Part shown: positions 55,324 through 64,000 of the stretch, one piece after another
How positions within the stretch are numbered: the first letter of the stretch is position 1
Layout of the letters: every line of letters starts with the position of its first letter
Assembly: GCA_949752745.1 (NCBI GenBank)
Contig: OX457031.1
Location: 6,034,849-6,098,848, forward strand
Source of the DNA: Protula sp. h YS-2021
Lineage: Eukaryota > Annelida > Polychaeta > Sabellida > Serpulidae
Length of the DNA stretch: 64,000 bases
Direction of reading: 5' to 3'
The notes under the pieces: generated by a model
Seen by the model: the letters and a program-made list of their open reading frames with translations, nothing else
Database searches by the model: none
Told to the model about the DNA's origin: nothing
Position numbers and translations under genes: made by a program

Positions 55324-57132
55324 TAGGGGTGTTACGGTTCGTATCGAATTGAAATCCGACCGCGGTTTTTCGGTTCGGTTATATATTTCCGGTTTTTTTG
55401 TAGTTTAATTGTTTTCACTGATAGAAGGCAGCTATGAAACAAAGTACTGCTTTGCGCTCAAATATAAAACCTCAGCATGTTGACTTGGTGCTCGTTTTAA
55501 AGAAAAATATGTACATGTGTCAAGTTATCACTTGATATTTTGATGTGGACTGTTCTTTTAGCAGAAGTAACGTTATATTTCCTAAGTATAAGATTTAAAG
55601 CTTCTTATAATATGTATGAAGGGGTTTTGTTTATGGTGTTACAATTAAGAAACTGTAAATGTTCTTAATTTGGAACAAAACTGTAATGACTGCTATGTGA
55701 TATGTGTTAAAGTTAAGTTAAGGCAAAACTTTAGTGATTTTTGTAGGACACACTTTAACTGAAATGTAAGTGAAATAATATGTATTTTGATTGCTATTTG
55801 AGATATTTATGATTAGAGTGTAGCTTCTGTGACACCTTGAATATCGACACACAAAATACTTCTTGCACATCCACACAATGATGGGCATAGCAGCTGTATT
55901 CGCCCCCCGTGTCTGAGATATATATTACACAACATCATGTACCTCAAGTGTCGACAGAGTGACAGACGGAAGGACAAACCCGATTACTACACGGCAACCC
56001 TCGTTAATTCCACTTCGGTTGTTTCGTGCCATTTTCGCCTGTCCCGAATTAGGAACCTATTGACTGCTGTTGAAAAGTACGATTTAACGATGGCTGGGTT
56101 AATTCTTCCCAAAGTTTGGATCCCACATTTTTATTTTTTTGGCCTATTTTAATAAGAAAATTGACAGCGATACGCCTTAAAATCCGTGTCATATTTTAAG
56201 CACTAATGTACATTTGATTGCGAGATCAAAAGAGTGACATTACCGCATCAATACTACTCAATTGCACTTATTTTGGAATCAGTGCTAGGGTATTATGTGT
56301 CACTTTTGGTGCACTACGTAATGCAAGAATGTGACTTCAAAACTTAGGATTAAGATGACACTACTCCGGAGTTAGCCACTCCACTGCTTGCTGATGCTTA
56401 ACGTAGTGTAAGACAGTGACATCACAGATGTTCCTATTCCGACTTGGTGTAGACATAATTGACTCTGGAGTGAGCTATAAATTGGTGACCACTGCTGAAC
56501 TTTTCACCGTGGTCAAATTTTACAACAGTATCGAAACACAGATATAAAGAGTACACAATGGACATCGAATTCAAAGTCGTAAAACAAAATAACGAGTGGT
56601 GCAACTGTTGTATATAAGCATGTTTTGGGCGGGGGTTTACTGGTGATGGGCAGAAATAAACGTGTTAAAGTAACATTCGTCTTCTCTGAGGGTCGAAATT
56701 CAGACTCCCCCGGTTAATTCTACCTTCGGTTAATTCGAACTGTTTCGGCCGGTCCCGATCAGTAGAAATTAACGAGGGATTACCACGGCGGCAGGGGACT
56801 AATCAAAGCATTATAAGGTCTTTGGGGGAGACCTGTTTTAGGTGCCTCGTCGCCGAATAAATATTAAAATAGTGATGCCTTATTTAAAAAAAATCTAATT
56901 TATCAATCTGAGCGTCACAAATGTTATAAACTGGTGTTTTTGTTTCATATCACATAGCCAAAAGACATTCTTGTCTGTTATAAGGTAATGTTTTGCTAAA
57001 TACAAGTATTATACAATTTCGGCAAAATTTTAACAATTTTAGAAAAACTGCATAAAAAACCGAACCGAACCGAATAATTGAAGTGTACCGAACCGAACCG
57101 AATCGTGCGAATGGCGTTATGCCACACCCCTA
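55324..57132. mobile_element. Non-autonomous hAT-type element, 1809 bp, with perfect 8-bp target duplication
   Basis: The 8-bp CTTATGAG flanks it at 55316-55323 and 57133-57140. The termini are TAGGGGTGT...ACACCCCTA. Subterminal CGGTTCGGTT motifs face AACCGAACCGAACC at the other end. Eight-base target duplications and this terminal motif are typical of hAT elements. No transposase is encoded: the only ORF (55937-56152, 71 aa) lacks a recognisable domain and lies in a nested repeat region (~55900-56800) that ends in ACCACGGCGGCAGGGGACTA. It sits within one unit of the 34-bp array. Confidence 0.85.
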
Positions 57133-57700
57133 CTTATGAGCCACAATACCACACCGAAATGACCGTCTTATGAGCCACAATACAACGCCGGAATGTCGGT
57201 CTTAAAAGCTACAATACCATGCCAGAATGATGGCCTGATGAGCTGAAATACCAAAACAGAATGGCGGTCTTATGATCTACAATACAAAGAATGAATGTTA
57301 GTTTGCCATATTAGCTACCGTTTCAGGCTGGAGAGTCAATCACATGACCTTTAATACCAGACAGGAAAGCTAGTAACATGAGCTACAATACCAGCCCGGG
57401 ATGTCAGTCATATCAGCTACAATACCAGGCTTGGGCGCCAGTCACATGGGCTACAATACCAGGCTGGGGCGCCAGTCACATGAGCTACAATACCAGGCTG
57501 GAGAGTTAGTCACATGAGCTACAATATCAGCCCGGGATGCCAGTCATACGAGCCACAATACCAGGCTGCAGCGCCAGTCACGTGAGGTACAATACTAGGC
57601 CAGGATGCCAGTCACATGAGCTACAATTCCAGGCCAGGATGCCAGTCACAGGAGCTACAATACCAGGCCAGGATACCAGTCACATGAGCTGCAGTGCTAA
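57133..57700. repeat. 34-bp minisatellite, right part
   Basis: It continues the array at 54985. Units drift from ACCACACCGGAATGAC to ACCAGGCCAGGATGCCAGTC. Confidence 0.88.
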
Positions 57701-57975
57701 CTGCCAGTCATACATCAACGTTGTTGAGGGGCTGGAGGTGGAGGTAGAGGGAGGGGGTGTTCGTATGTCACAGCGTAATCGTGTTGACAGTTTCACTGTT
57801 TTGCTACCCCGGGTGTGCGTTCAACTGCCCCTTTCCATGTTTTATATGGAAGCTTTCATAGTTTAGAAAGGCAGCGGAATCTGGCATTTCTAGATAACCT
57901 GCAGGTGTCATCATTAATTCACAAATCGTTCTTTCCTCGCAAAGTATGCGCAAACTCCGGGCGAATAAACGCTGA

Positions 57976-58289
57976 TCAAACAATCGAATGATAGGCCAGT
58001 TTTTCCTCACTTCCGGCCACCTGCTCCTTGAGTAGTTTCTCGGCCAGATCGCGCCTGCCGACGTTTTCCAGCTGCAGCTGCAGCGTGCCTTTGATCTCCT
58101 GCTTGGAGCCGCTGGCGGTATCGCGCCACAGCCGCAGCATGTCGTGGATCTGCTGGCGCGTGTTGCCCGCCTGGTCGAGCTTAATGTGCTGCACGAGGGA
58201 TGTGGGCACGCCGAGGAGGGCGGCTAGCTGCTGCCACTCCACGCCGATGGCGCTCGCCAGCACGTACAGGCCCTTGTCAGACAGCAGAC
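57976..58289 (-). CDS. Terminal exon of a Death-domain protein gene
   Basis: On the minus strand the acceptor is TTGTTTGTCAG next to 58289; the exon is entered in phase 1 and ends TGA at 57978-57976. It encodes 104 residues: LLSDKGLYVLASAIGVEWQQ, LAALLGVPTSLVQHIKLDQA, a QQIHDMLRLWRDT helix, then LENVGRRDLAEKLL and a short tail. The W-xx-LA-LLGV helix, the ML-LW helix and the VGR-DLAE-L final helix are the classic Death-domain pattern (as in UNC5, ankyrins, PIDD and many invertebrate immune adaptors). It is a protein-interaction domain in apoptosis or innate immune signalling. The exon is GC-rich, unlike its surroundings. The much longer open frame running to 58782 is intronic GA-repeat sequence. 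Confidence 0.88.
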
Positions 58290-58325
58290 CTGACAAACAA
58301 CCAGTCACAGGATGTGTAAGTGTGG

Positions 58326-58399
58326 CAGAGAGAGAGAGACAGAGAGAGAGACAGACAGACAGAAAGGCGAGACGAGAGGAGAGAGGGAGAGAGAGAGAG

Positions 58400-58492
<93 letters not shown>
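58326..58492. repeat. (GA)n microsatellite inside the Death-domain gene intron
   Basis: Interrupted GAGAGA runs starting about 40 bp from the exon's acceptor. Confidence 0.97.
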
Positions 58493-58495
<3 letters not shown>

Positions 58496-58599
58496 GAGAA
58501 ATGCTTGTCAGACAGCCTGCCTGGCAAACAATCACGCGAGAATTTGGTGTGAACATTATATGGGCACCTGTGCATGATAAAAATGAACGATAACTGACG

Positions 58600-58935
58600 C
58601 ACTGATGTATGAGCACTGGTGTATGAACACTGGTGTATGAACACTGCTGTATGAACGCTGGTGTATGAACACTGGTGTATGAACGCTGGTAATTGAGCAC
58701 TGATATGCGGGCACTGGTGAGGATACAAATCAATGAACACTGATGTGTGGGCAGTGACATATGAACATTGATGTATGAACACTTAAGTATGGGCAGTGAT
58801 GTATAGCCATTGGTTTATGAGCACTATGTATAAGTACTGATGTAAGAACACTTTACACGAGCACACTGATGCATGAGCACAATGGCAGTGACGCATTCGT
58901 TTAATGAATTTCGATGTATGGGCACTGTTATACGC
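58600..58935. repeat. ~15-bp degenerate minisatellite
   Basis: Units such as GTATGAACACTGGT and GTATGAGCACTGAT, in the intron between the two Death-domain gene exons. Confidence 0.75.
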
Positions 58936-58967
58936 ATACTGATGTCACGACACCGACGATGACGTAC

Positions 58968-59024
58968 CATTGAAGCCCTTGACGTTGGTGACGTTGCGGG
59001 CGGGCGGTGTTGAATCAACTGCCT
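58968..59024 (-). CDS. Penultimate small exon of the Death-domain gene
   Basis: On the minus strand the acceptor is TTTGTACTAG before 59024 and the donor is GTACGT after 58968; 57 bp, phase 1-1. It encodes EAVDSTPPARNVTNVKGFN and then a split Gly codon completed by the Death-domain exon. It is probably the linker before the Death domain. The rest of the gene must lie at higher coordinates; no further exon was recognised in the window. Confidence 0.68.
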
Positions 59025-59284
59025 CTAGTACAAACAACACACAACACTTCATCATTGAGACCGGCGGCAGAAGGCAATCATAATACTTAACTAACTCTAT
59101 TACGTAAGTAGGACGTGACTTAAAAAAAATCTTCCGAAGTAAATGCACCAGCCTGATTTTTAATAGACGTCACAACAGCGTTTGATTTTATTACTTAGTT
59201 CTTGCAGCTTTTTGGTATCATTTTTTTTACTAGAACATTTATTCCTGACTTTTGTTCTCGTTGCTCAGATAACTCAGACATAAC

Positions 59285-59885
59285 TAGAACACAAACATAA
59301 AACAGCATGCCTCAAACAAAACAAATATAAAACAACATGACTCAAACACAACAAACATAAAACAACATGACTCAAACACAACAAACCTTAAACATGACTC
59401 AAACACAACAAACATAAGACAGCATGACTCAAACACGACAAACATAAAACAGAATGTTTCAAACACAACAAACATAAAACAGAATGTTTCAAACACAACA
59501 AACATAAAACAATAGAACTCAAACACAACAAACGTACAGCAACATGCTTCAAACACAACAAATAGAAAACGACATGACGCAAACACACTAAACATAAAAC
59601 AACATGCCTCAAACACATCAAACATAAAACAACATGCCTCAAACACAACAAACATAAAGCAACATGCCTCAAACACAACAAGCAAAACAACATGACTCAA
59701 ACACAACAAACATAAAACAACATGACTCAAACACAACAAACATAAAACAACATGACTCAAACACAACAAACATAAAACAACATAACTCAAACACAACGAA
59801 CATAAGACAACATGACTCAAACATACCAAACATAAAACAATATGACTCAAACACAACAAACATAAAACAACACGACATAAAACAC
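59285..59885. repeat. 30-bp minisatellite, ~20 units
   Basis: The unit is ACTCAAACACAACAAACATA followed by AAACAACATG. Since 30 is divisible by three, long ORFs exist on both strands (228 aa minus, 86 aa plus) with a 10-residue period; these are not genes. Confidence 0.93.
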
Positions 59886-59989
59886 AACAGCCGTGATACA
59901 ACATGCCTATATAATTTACTGTGATGGAGACCAATACCAAATATCTAAGCAACAAATACCAAATAAACAAAGCATGATAAAGAAACGTG

Positions 59990-60500
59990 CCTAAGCGTGT
60001 GACTTATAATAATAATAATAATATATACATTAATCATAAGCAAAGCTAACAAAAGTAAGGCTTTACAAAAAAAATCTACACAGAAAAAGACCTATACGAA
60101 AAAAGGAACAGATTTGCAATTGACGGTTTTTTTGAAGGAATCAACTGTGAAAGCCAGGTTTTGGTCGAATCGTGACGTCATATACACAGCAGCTGACCTG
60201 GAATTTTTATGGCAGACGATCCGCCAAACATGCGACTTTTTCCCTCCTCTATGACGTCATAGGATTTACTGCTTTTGGGTTGGAAGCCATCTGACAAATA
60301 CAAAAATAAAACTTACTGAATGAAACTGAGGTTATTGGGGTTAGAAAAGACGCAAAATAAAAGGCCTAAATATAAAACATTAAGTTCAAGCATCATTTAA
60401 ATATTAGAAAGATAATTTGCCCGTGAAACTGCATTAAGTTTCAGAACTTCGATTATACATAGACCAAACAATTTAAAGCCGTCTGGCAGAATTTAGCGGC
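59990..60500. other. Non-coding interval
   Basis: No exon recognised. Contains an (ATA)n-type run at 60008-60023 and two TGACGTCA-like sites (60172-60180, 60252-60260). Confidence 0.5.
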
Positions 60501-60504
60501 TTGT

Positions 60505-61912
60505 GTGTGTGCTTAAGTATGTGTCTGTGTGTTTGAGTGTGTGTCTGTGTGCTTGAGTGTGTGTCTGTGTGCTTGAGTGTGTCTGTGTGCTTGAGCGTGT
60601 GTCTGTGTGCTTGAGTGTGTGTCTGTGTGCGTGAGTGTGTGTCTGTGTGCTTGAGTGTGTCTGTGTGCTTGAGTGTGTGTCTGTGTGGTTCAGTGTGAGT
60701 CTGTGTGCTTGAGTGTGTGTCTGTGTGGTTCAGTGTGAGCCTGTGTGCTTGAGTGTGTGTCTGTGTGCTTGAGTGTGTGTCTGTATGCTTGAGTGTGTGT
60801 CTGTGTGCTTGAGTGTGTGTCTGTATGCTTGAGTGTGTGTCTGTGCTTGAGTGTGTGTCTGTGTGCTTGAGTGTATGTCTGTGTGTTTGAGTGTATGTCT
60901 GTGTGCTTGAGTGTGTGTCTGTGTGCTTACATGTGAGTCTGTGTGCTTGAGTGTGTGTCTGTGTGCTTGAGTGTGAGTCTGTGTGCTTGAGTGTGTGTCT
61001 GTGTGCTTGATTGTGTGTCTGTGTGCTTGAGTGTGAGTCTGTGTGCTTGAGTGTGTGTCTGTGTGCTTGAGTGTGTGTCTGTGTGCTTGAGTGTGTGTCT
61101 GTGTGCTTGAGTGTGAGTCTGTGTGCTTGAGTGTGTGTCTGTGTGCTTGAGTGTGTGTCTGTGTGCTTGGGTGTGAGTCTGTGTGCTTGAGTGTGTGTCT
61201 GTGTGCCTGAGTGTGTGTCTGTATGCTTGAGTGTGAGTCTGTGCTTGAGTGTGTGTCTGTATGCTTGAGTGTGTGTCTGTGTGCTTGAGTGTGTGTCTGT
61301 ATGCTTGAGTGTGTGTCTGTGTGCTTGAGTGTGTATCTCTATGCTTGAGTGTGTGTGTGCTTGAGTGTGTGTCTGTGTGCTTGAGTGTGTGTCTGTGTGC
61401 TTGAGTGTGAGTCTGTGTGCTTGAGTGTGAGTCTGTGCTTGAGTGTGTGTCTGTGCTTGAGTGTGTGTGTGCTTGAGTTTGTGTCTGTATGTTTGAGTGT
61501 GTGTCTGTGTGCTTGAGTGTGTGTCTGTGTGCTTGAGTGTGTGTCTGTGTGCTTGAGTGTGTGTCTGTGTGCTTGAGTGTGAGTCTGTGTGCTTGAGTGT
61601 GTGTCTGTGTGCTTGAGTGTGTGTCTGTCTGCTTGAGTGTGAGTCTGTGTGCTTGAGTGTGAGTCTGTGTGCTTGAGTGTGTGTCTGTGTGCTTGAGTGT
61701 GTGTCTGTGTGCTTGAGTGTGAGTCTGTGTGCTTGAGTGTGTGTCTGTGTGCTTGAGTGTGAGTCTGTATGCTTGAGTGTGTGTCTGTGTGCCTGAGTGT
61801 GTGTCTGTGTGCTTGAGTGTGTGTCTGTGTGCTTGAGTGTGAGTCTGTGTGCTTGAGTGTGTGTCTGTCTGCTTGAGTGTGTGTCTGTGTGCTTGAGTGT
61901 GTGTCTGTGTGC
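60505..61912. repeat. 20-bp minisatellite, ~70 units
   Basis: The unit is GTGTGTCTGTGTGCTTGAGT with GTGAGTCTGTGT and GTATGCTTG variants and occasional 2-4-bp losses. The 358-aa minus-strand ORF (THTQAHRHTLKHTDT-like) is a by-product. Confidence 0.96.
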
Positions 61913-62279
61913 TCGTTACTGATCTATGAAAAAAGCTTTTCTGTATTTTCGAGATATTTTTCCAAATTCGTCCTTTAATTTTAAAGTTTCTTGTCAACCA
62001 CATCGATGCTTCTGAGGTATCACTTACATTCTAAATTTATATTAGCTAATATCCGTTACGATGTTTCATTGGGTCCCATCAAAGCCCCATCAAGGACCAC
62101 TGTTCACCAGCAAAACTGTTTGTATATCAGCTAATTTTACCAGTGAATATCATATCGAAAGTGCCAATACAAACCATTTAGGAAGGGGGATCCCGAAAAT
62201 ATTGAACATTAAATGAAAATGTGGGGAAATACTTCCAAAACAAAACAGAAAGAACTCATGTTTGAGACCCTTGCATGTG

Positions 62280-63105
62280 ATTTAATATGGGAGAGTGTTG
62301 TTTAACAGATTGTCCATGCGACTAGGCGGTGGAAAGTGTACGTCAGAGGGTTAGCACAGAGCAGAGGAAGGTTTACCTTGGAGGGTGAGCATAGAAGAGA
62401 GGGAAGTTGACCTTGGAGGGTTAGCATAGAAGAGAGGGAAGTTGACCACGGAGGGTTAGCATAGAAAAGAGGAAAGTTGACCATGGAGGGTTAGCACAGA
62501 ACAGAGGAAAGTTGATATGGGATATGGGATATGGGAGAGTGTTGTTTAACAGATTGTCCATGCGACTAGGCGGTGGAAAGTGTACGTCAGAGGGTTAGCA
62601 CAGAGCAGAGGAAGGTTGACCTTGGAGGGTGAGCATAGAAGAGAGGGAAGTTGACCTTGGAGGGTTAGCATAGAAGAGAGGGAAGTTTACCACGGAGGGT
62701 TAGCATAGAAAAGAGGAAAGTTGACCATGGAGGGTTAGCACAGAACAGAGGAAAGTTGAGCTTGAAGGTTTAGCATAGAAAAGTGGAAGGTTGACCACGG
62801 AGGGTTAGCACAGAACAGAGGAAAGTTGAGCTTGAAGGTTTAGCATAGAAAAGAGGAAGGTTGACCACGGAGGGTTAGCACAGAACAGAGTAAAGTTGAC
62901 CACGGAGAGTTAGCACAGAACAGAGGAAAGTTGACCACGGAGAGTTAGCACAGAACAGAGGAAAGTTGACCACGGAGAGTTAGCACAGAACAGAGGAAGG
63001 TTGACCTTGGAGGGTTAGCATAGAAAAATGGAAAGTTGACCATGGAGGCTTAGCACAGAAGAGAGGAAAGTTGACCTAGGAGGGGTAGCATAGAAATGAG
63101 GAAAA
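62280..63105. repeat. 35-bp minisatellite plus a ~241-bp block duplication
   Basis: The unit carries GAGGGTTAGCACAGAACAGA and GGAAAGTTGACCACG. A non-repeat leader (GGGAGAGTGTTGTTTAACAG, GCGACTAGGCGGTGGAAAGT) occurs at 62289 and again at 62530 together with the first units. Confidence 0.9.
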
Positions 63106-63109
63106 CTGC

Positions 63110-63685
63110 CCGTGGTGCCCGTATGAAAGCTTTTTGTAATCGACCAGTAAGTTTTTCATCCATTGAGTAACTTCGTGTGTGGATGGCAGGTAGTGGGTAT
63201 TGTTTGAGAAACTTTGTATGTGGTCATTTTGTGTTAGTTGGCGGTAGGTTTGCATGTTGGTTGGCTAGTTGGTTTGTTGGTTGGTTGGTTGTTTTGGTCG
63301 GTTTTCATCCCTTTTTTCAAATGATTCGCCTGTCCGAACCTAACCTATTTTCCTGTTTTTAAAAAATCAGTGACCCGGCTTTGTCTAAAATTGTTTTTTT
63401 TCCGCAAAATATGGTTTAATGCTTAGATAAAACGACTAAATGACTCAACACTTGTAAAAACACTGCCGTTCGATCCCTTTATTATTTTTTTATTCGAATT
63501 ATTTTGAAGCCGGCCGGTTCACTTCCTTTTTTATTTGCCATTTTATTGACCTGGCCGCGGGATGAGAATCAATGTTACTTGTTCCTCGCCTTAGACAGCC
63601 TTTACACGTCATGATACATTTGTAATTTTCGTGGTTTTATCAACTTGCACTGGTTTCTGCATTGGACTTGATTTATTAGACATGA
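63110..63685. other. Non-coding interval
   Basis: No exon recognised; a GGTTGGTTTGTTGGTTGG run lies at about 63258-63300. Confidence 0.5.
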
Positions 63686-63689
63686 TAAG

Positions 63690-63845
63690 CAATACATAAT
63701 CAATAGGTAATCAATACACAATCAATACGTAATCAATACACAATCAATACGTAATCCCTACGCAATCAATGCGGAATCAATACGTAATCAATACACGATC
63801 AATATCACAATGCAATCAATACGTAATCAATACGTAACCAATCGA
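63690..63845. repeat. ~11-12-bp minisatellite
   Basis: Repeated AATCAATACGTAATCAATAC / ACAATCAAT units. Confidence 0.85.
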
Positions 63846-64000
63846 AACTATTCACAACGCAAAAAAATGTCAGCACGTACATAGAAAAAAATTTAGCCTG
63901 TACATATGCGCTTTTTGTAGGGAGCGTTCTGTACAAATGTTGGTGGGGGACGCCTTAAGTATTTTAGTGGTGCGATGCACCTAGGCAAAGCTATGGAGCA

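Noticed and set aside
58305..58782. Upstream extension of the Death-domain ORF through SLSLSL
   Set aside because: A phase-1 acceptor at 58289 and a matching small exon at 58968-59024 explain the gene better; the extension is intronic GA repeat.
59284..59970. 228-aa minus-strand Cys/Leu/Phe-rich ORF
   Set aside because: Product of a 30-bp tandem repeat, with an equally open frame on the plus strand.
60927..62003. 358-aa minus-strand ORF
   Set aside because: It is a translation of the 20-bp GTGTGTCTGTGTGCTTGAGT minisatellite; three units keep frame. No unique sequence supports a gene.

Overview
The window is animal genomic DNA, most likely from a lophotrochozoan and possibly a marine gastropod mollusc. 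The taxon is inferred from general character, not from a diagnostic gene. Support comes from spliceosomal introns, a Polinton/Maverick remnant with a chromodomain integrase, a non-autonomous hAT element with an 8-bp target duplication, tRNA-derived SINEs with target duplications, very long microsatellites and many minisatellites. Coding DNA is a small fraction. No bacterial operons, rRNA genes or CRISPR arrays are present.

Layout. (1) 82-7751, + strand: 3' part of a multi-exon gene for a large nuclear-type protein. It has a 23-residue repeat region, an acidic/basic linker, two zinc-finger-like motifs, a tyrosine-recombinase-like (Crypton-like) domain and a SANT/Myb-like C-terminus. Every internal intron I could phase is phase 1. 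One in-frame TAA at 4959-4961 splits the recombinase exon. (2) 8131-12900: tandem arrays of ~155, ~506 and ~465-585 bp, with conserved hairpins and small inverted-repeat elements. (3) 13837-14241: an unrecognised single-exon 134-aa ORF followed by its decayed copy. (4) 15000-20800: a ~920-bp tandem array bounded by two paralogous flanks. One flank carries a SINE and the other shows the empty site. Both carry a 71-nt hairpin with a compensatory base-pair change. (5) 20800-36100: almost no genes, but many inverted repeats, microsatellites and minisatellites and a second SINE with target duplications. (6) 36377-48570: a three-exon gene for a 142-aa proline-rich protein with a PPPY motif and a C-terminal membrane segment. 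Its last two exons are duplicated downstream as intact, in-frame copies. The duplicated segments (38530-43436 and 45695-51256) are separated by a decayed Polinton fragment. The 5' end of exon 1 is also repeated three times upstream. (7) 52200-57700: more satellites, with a 1.81-kb hAT-type element inserted in a 34-bp array. (8) 57976-59024, minus strand: the last two exons of a gene whose product ends in a Death domain. (9) 59280-63850: 30-, 20- and 35-bp minisatellites.

The three gene loci look functionally unrelated. The recurring theme is duplication: tandem exon repeats, tandem exon pairs, satellites and nested mobile elements. Exon calls rest on reading-frame and splice-phase agreement read by eye, so boundaries need transcript support.
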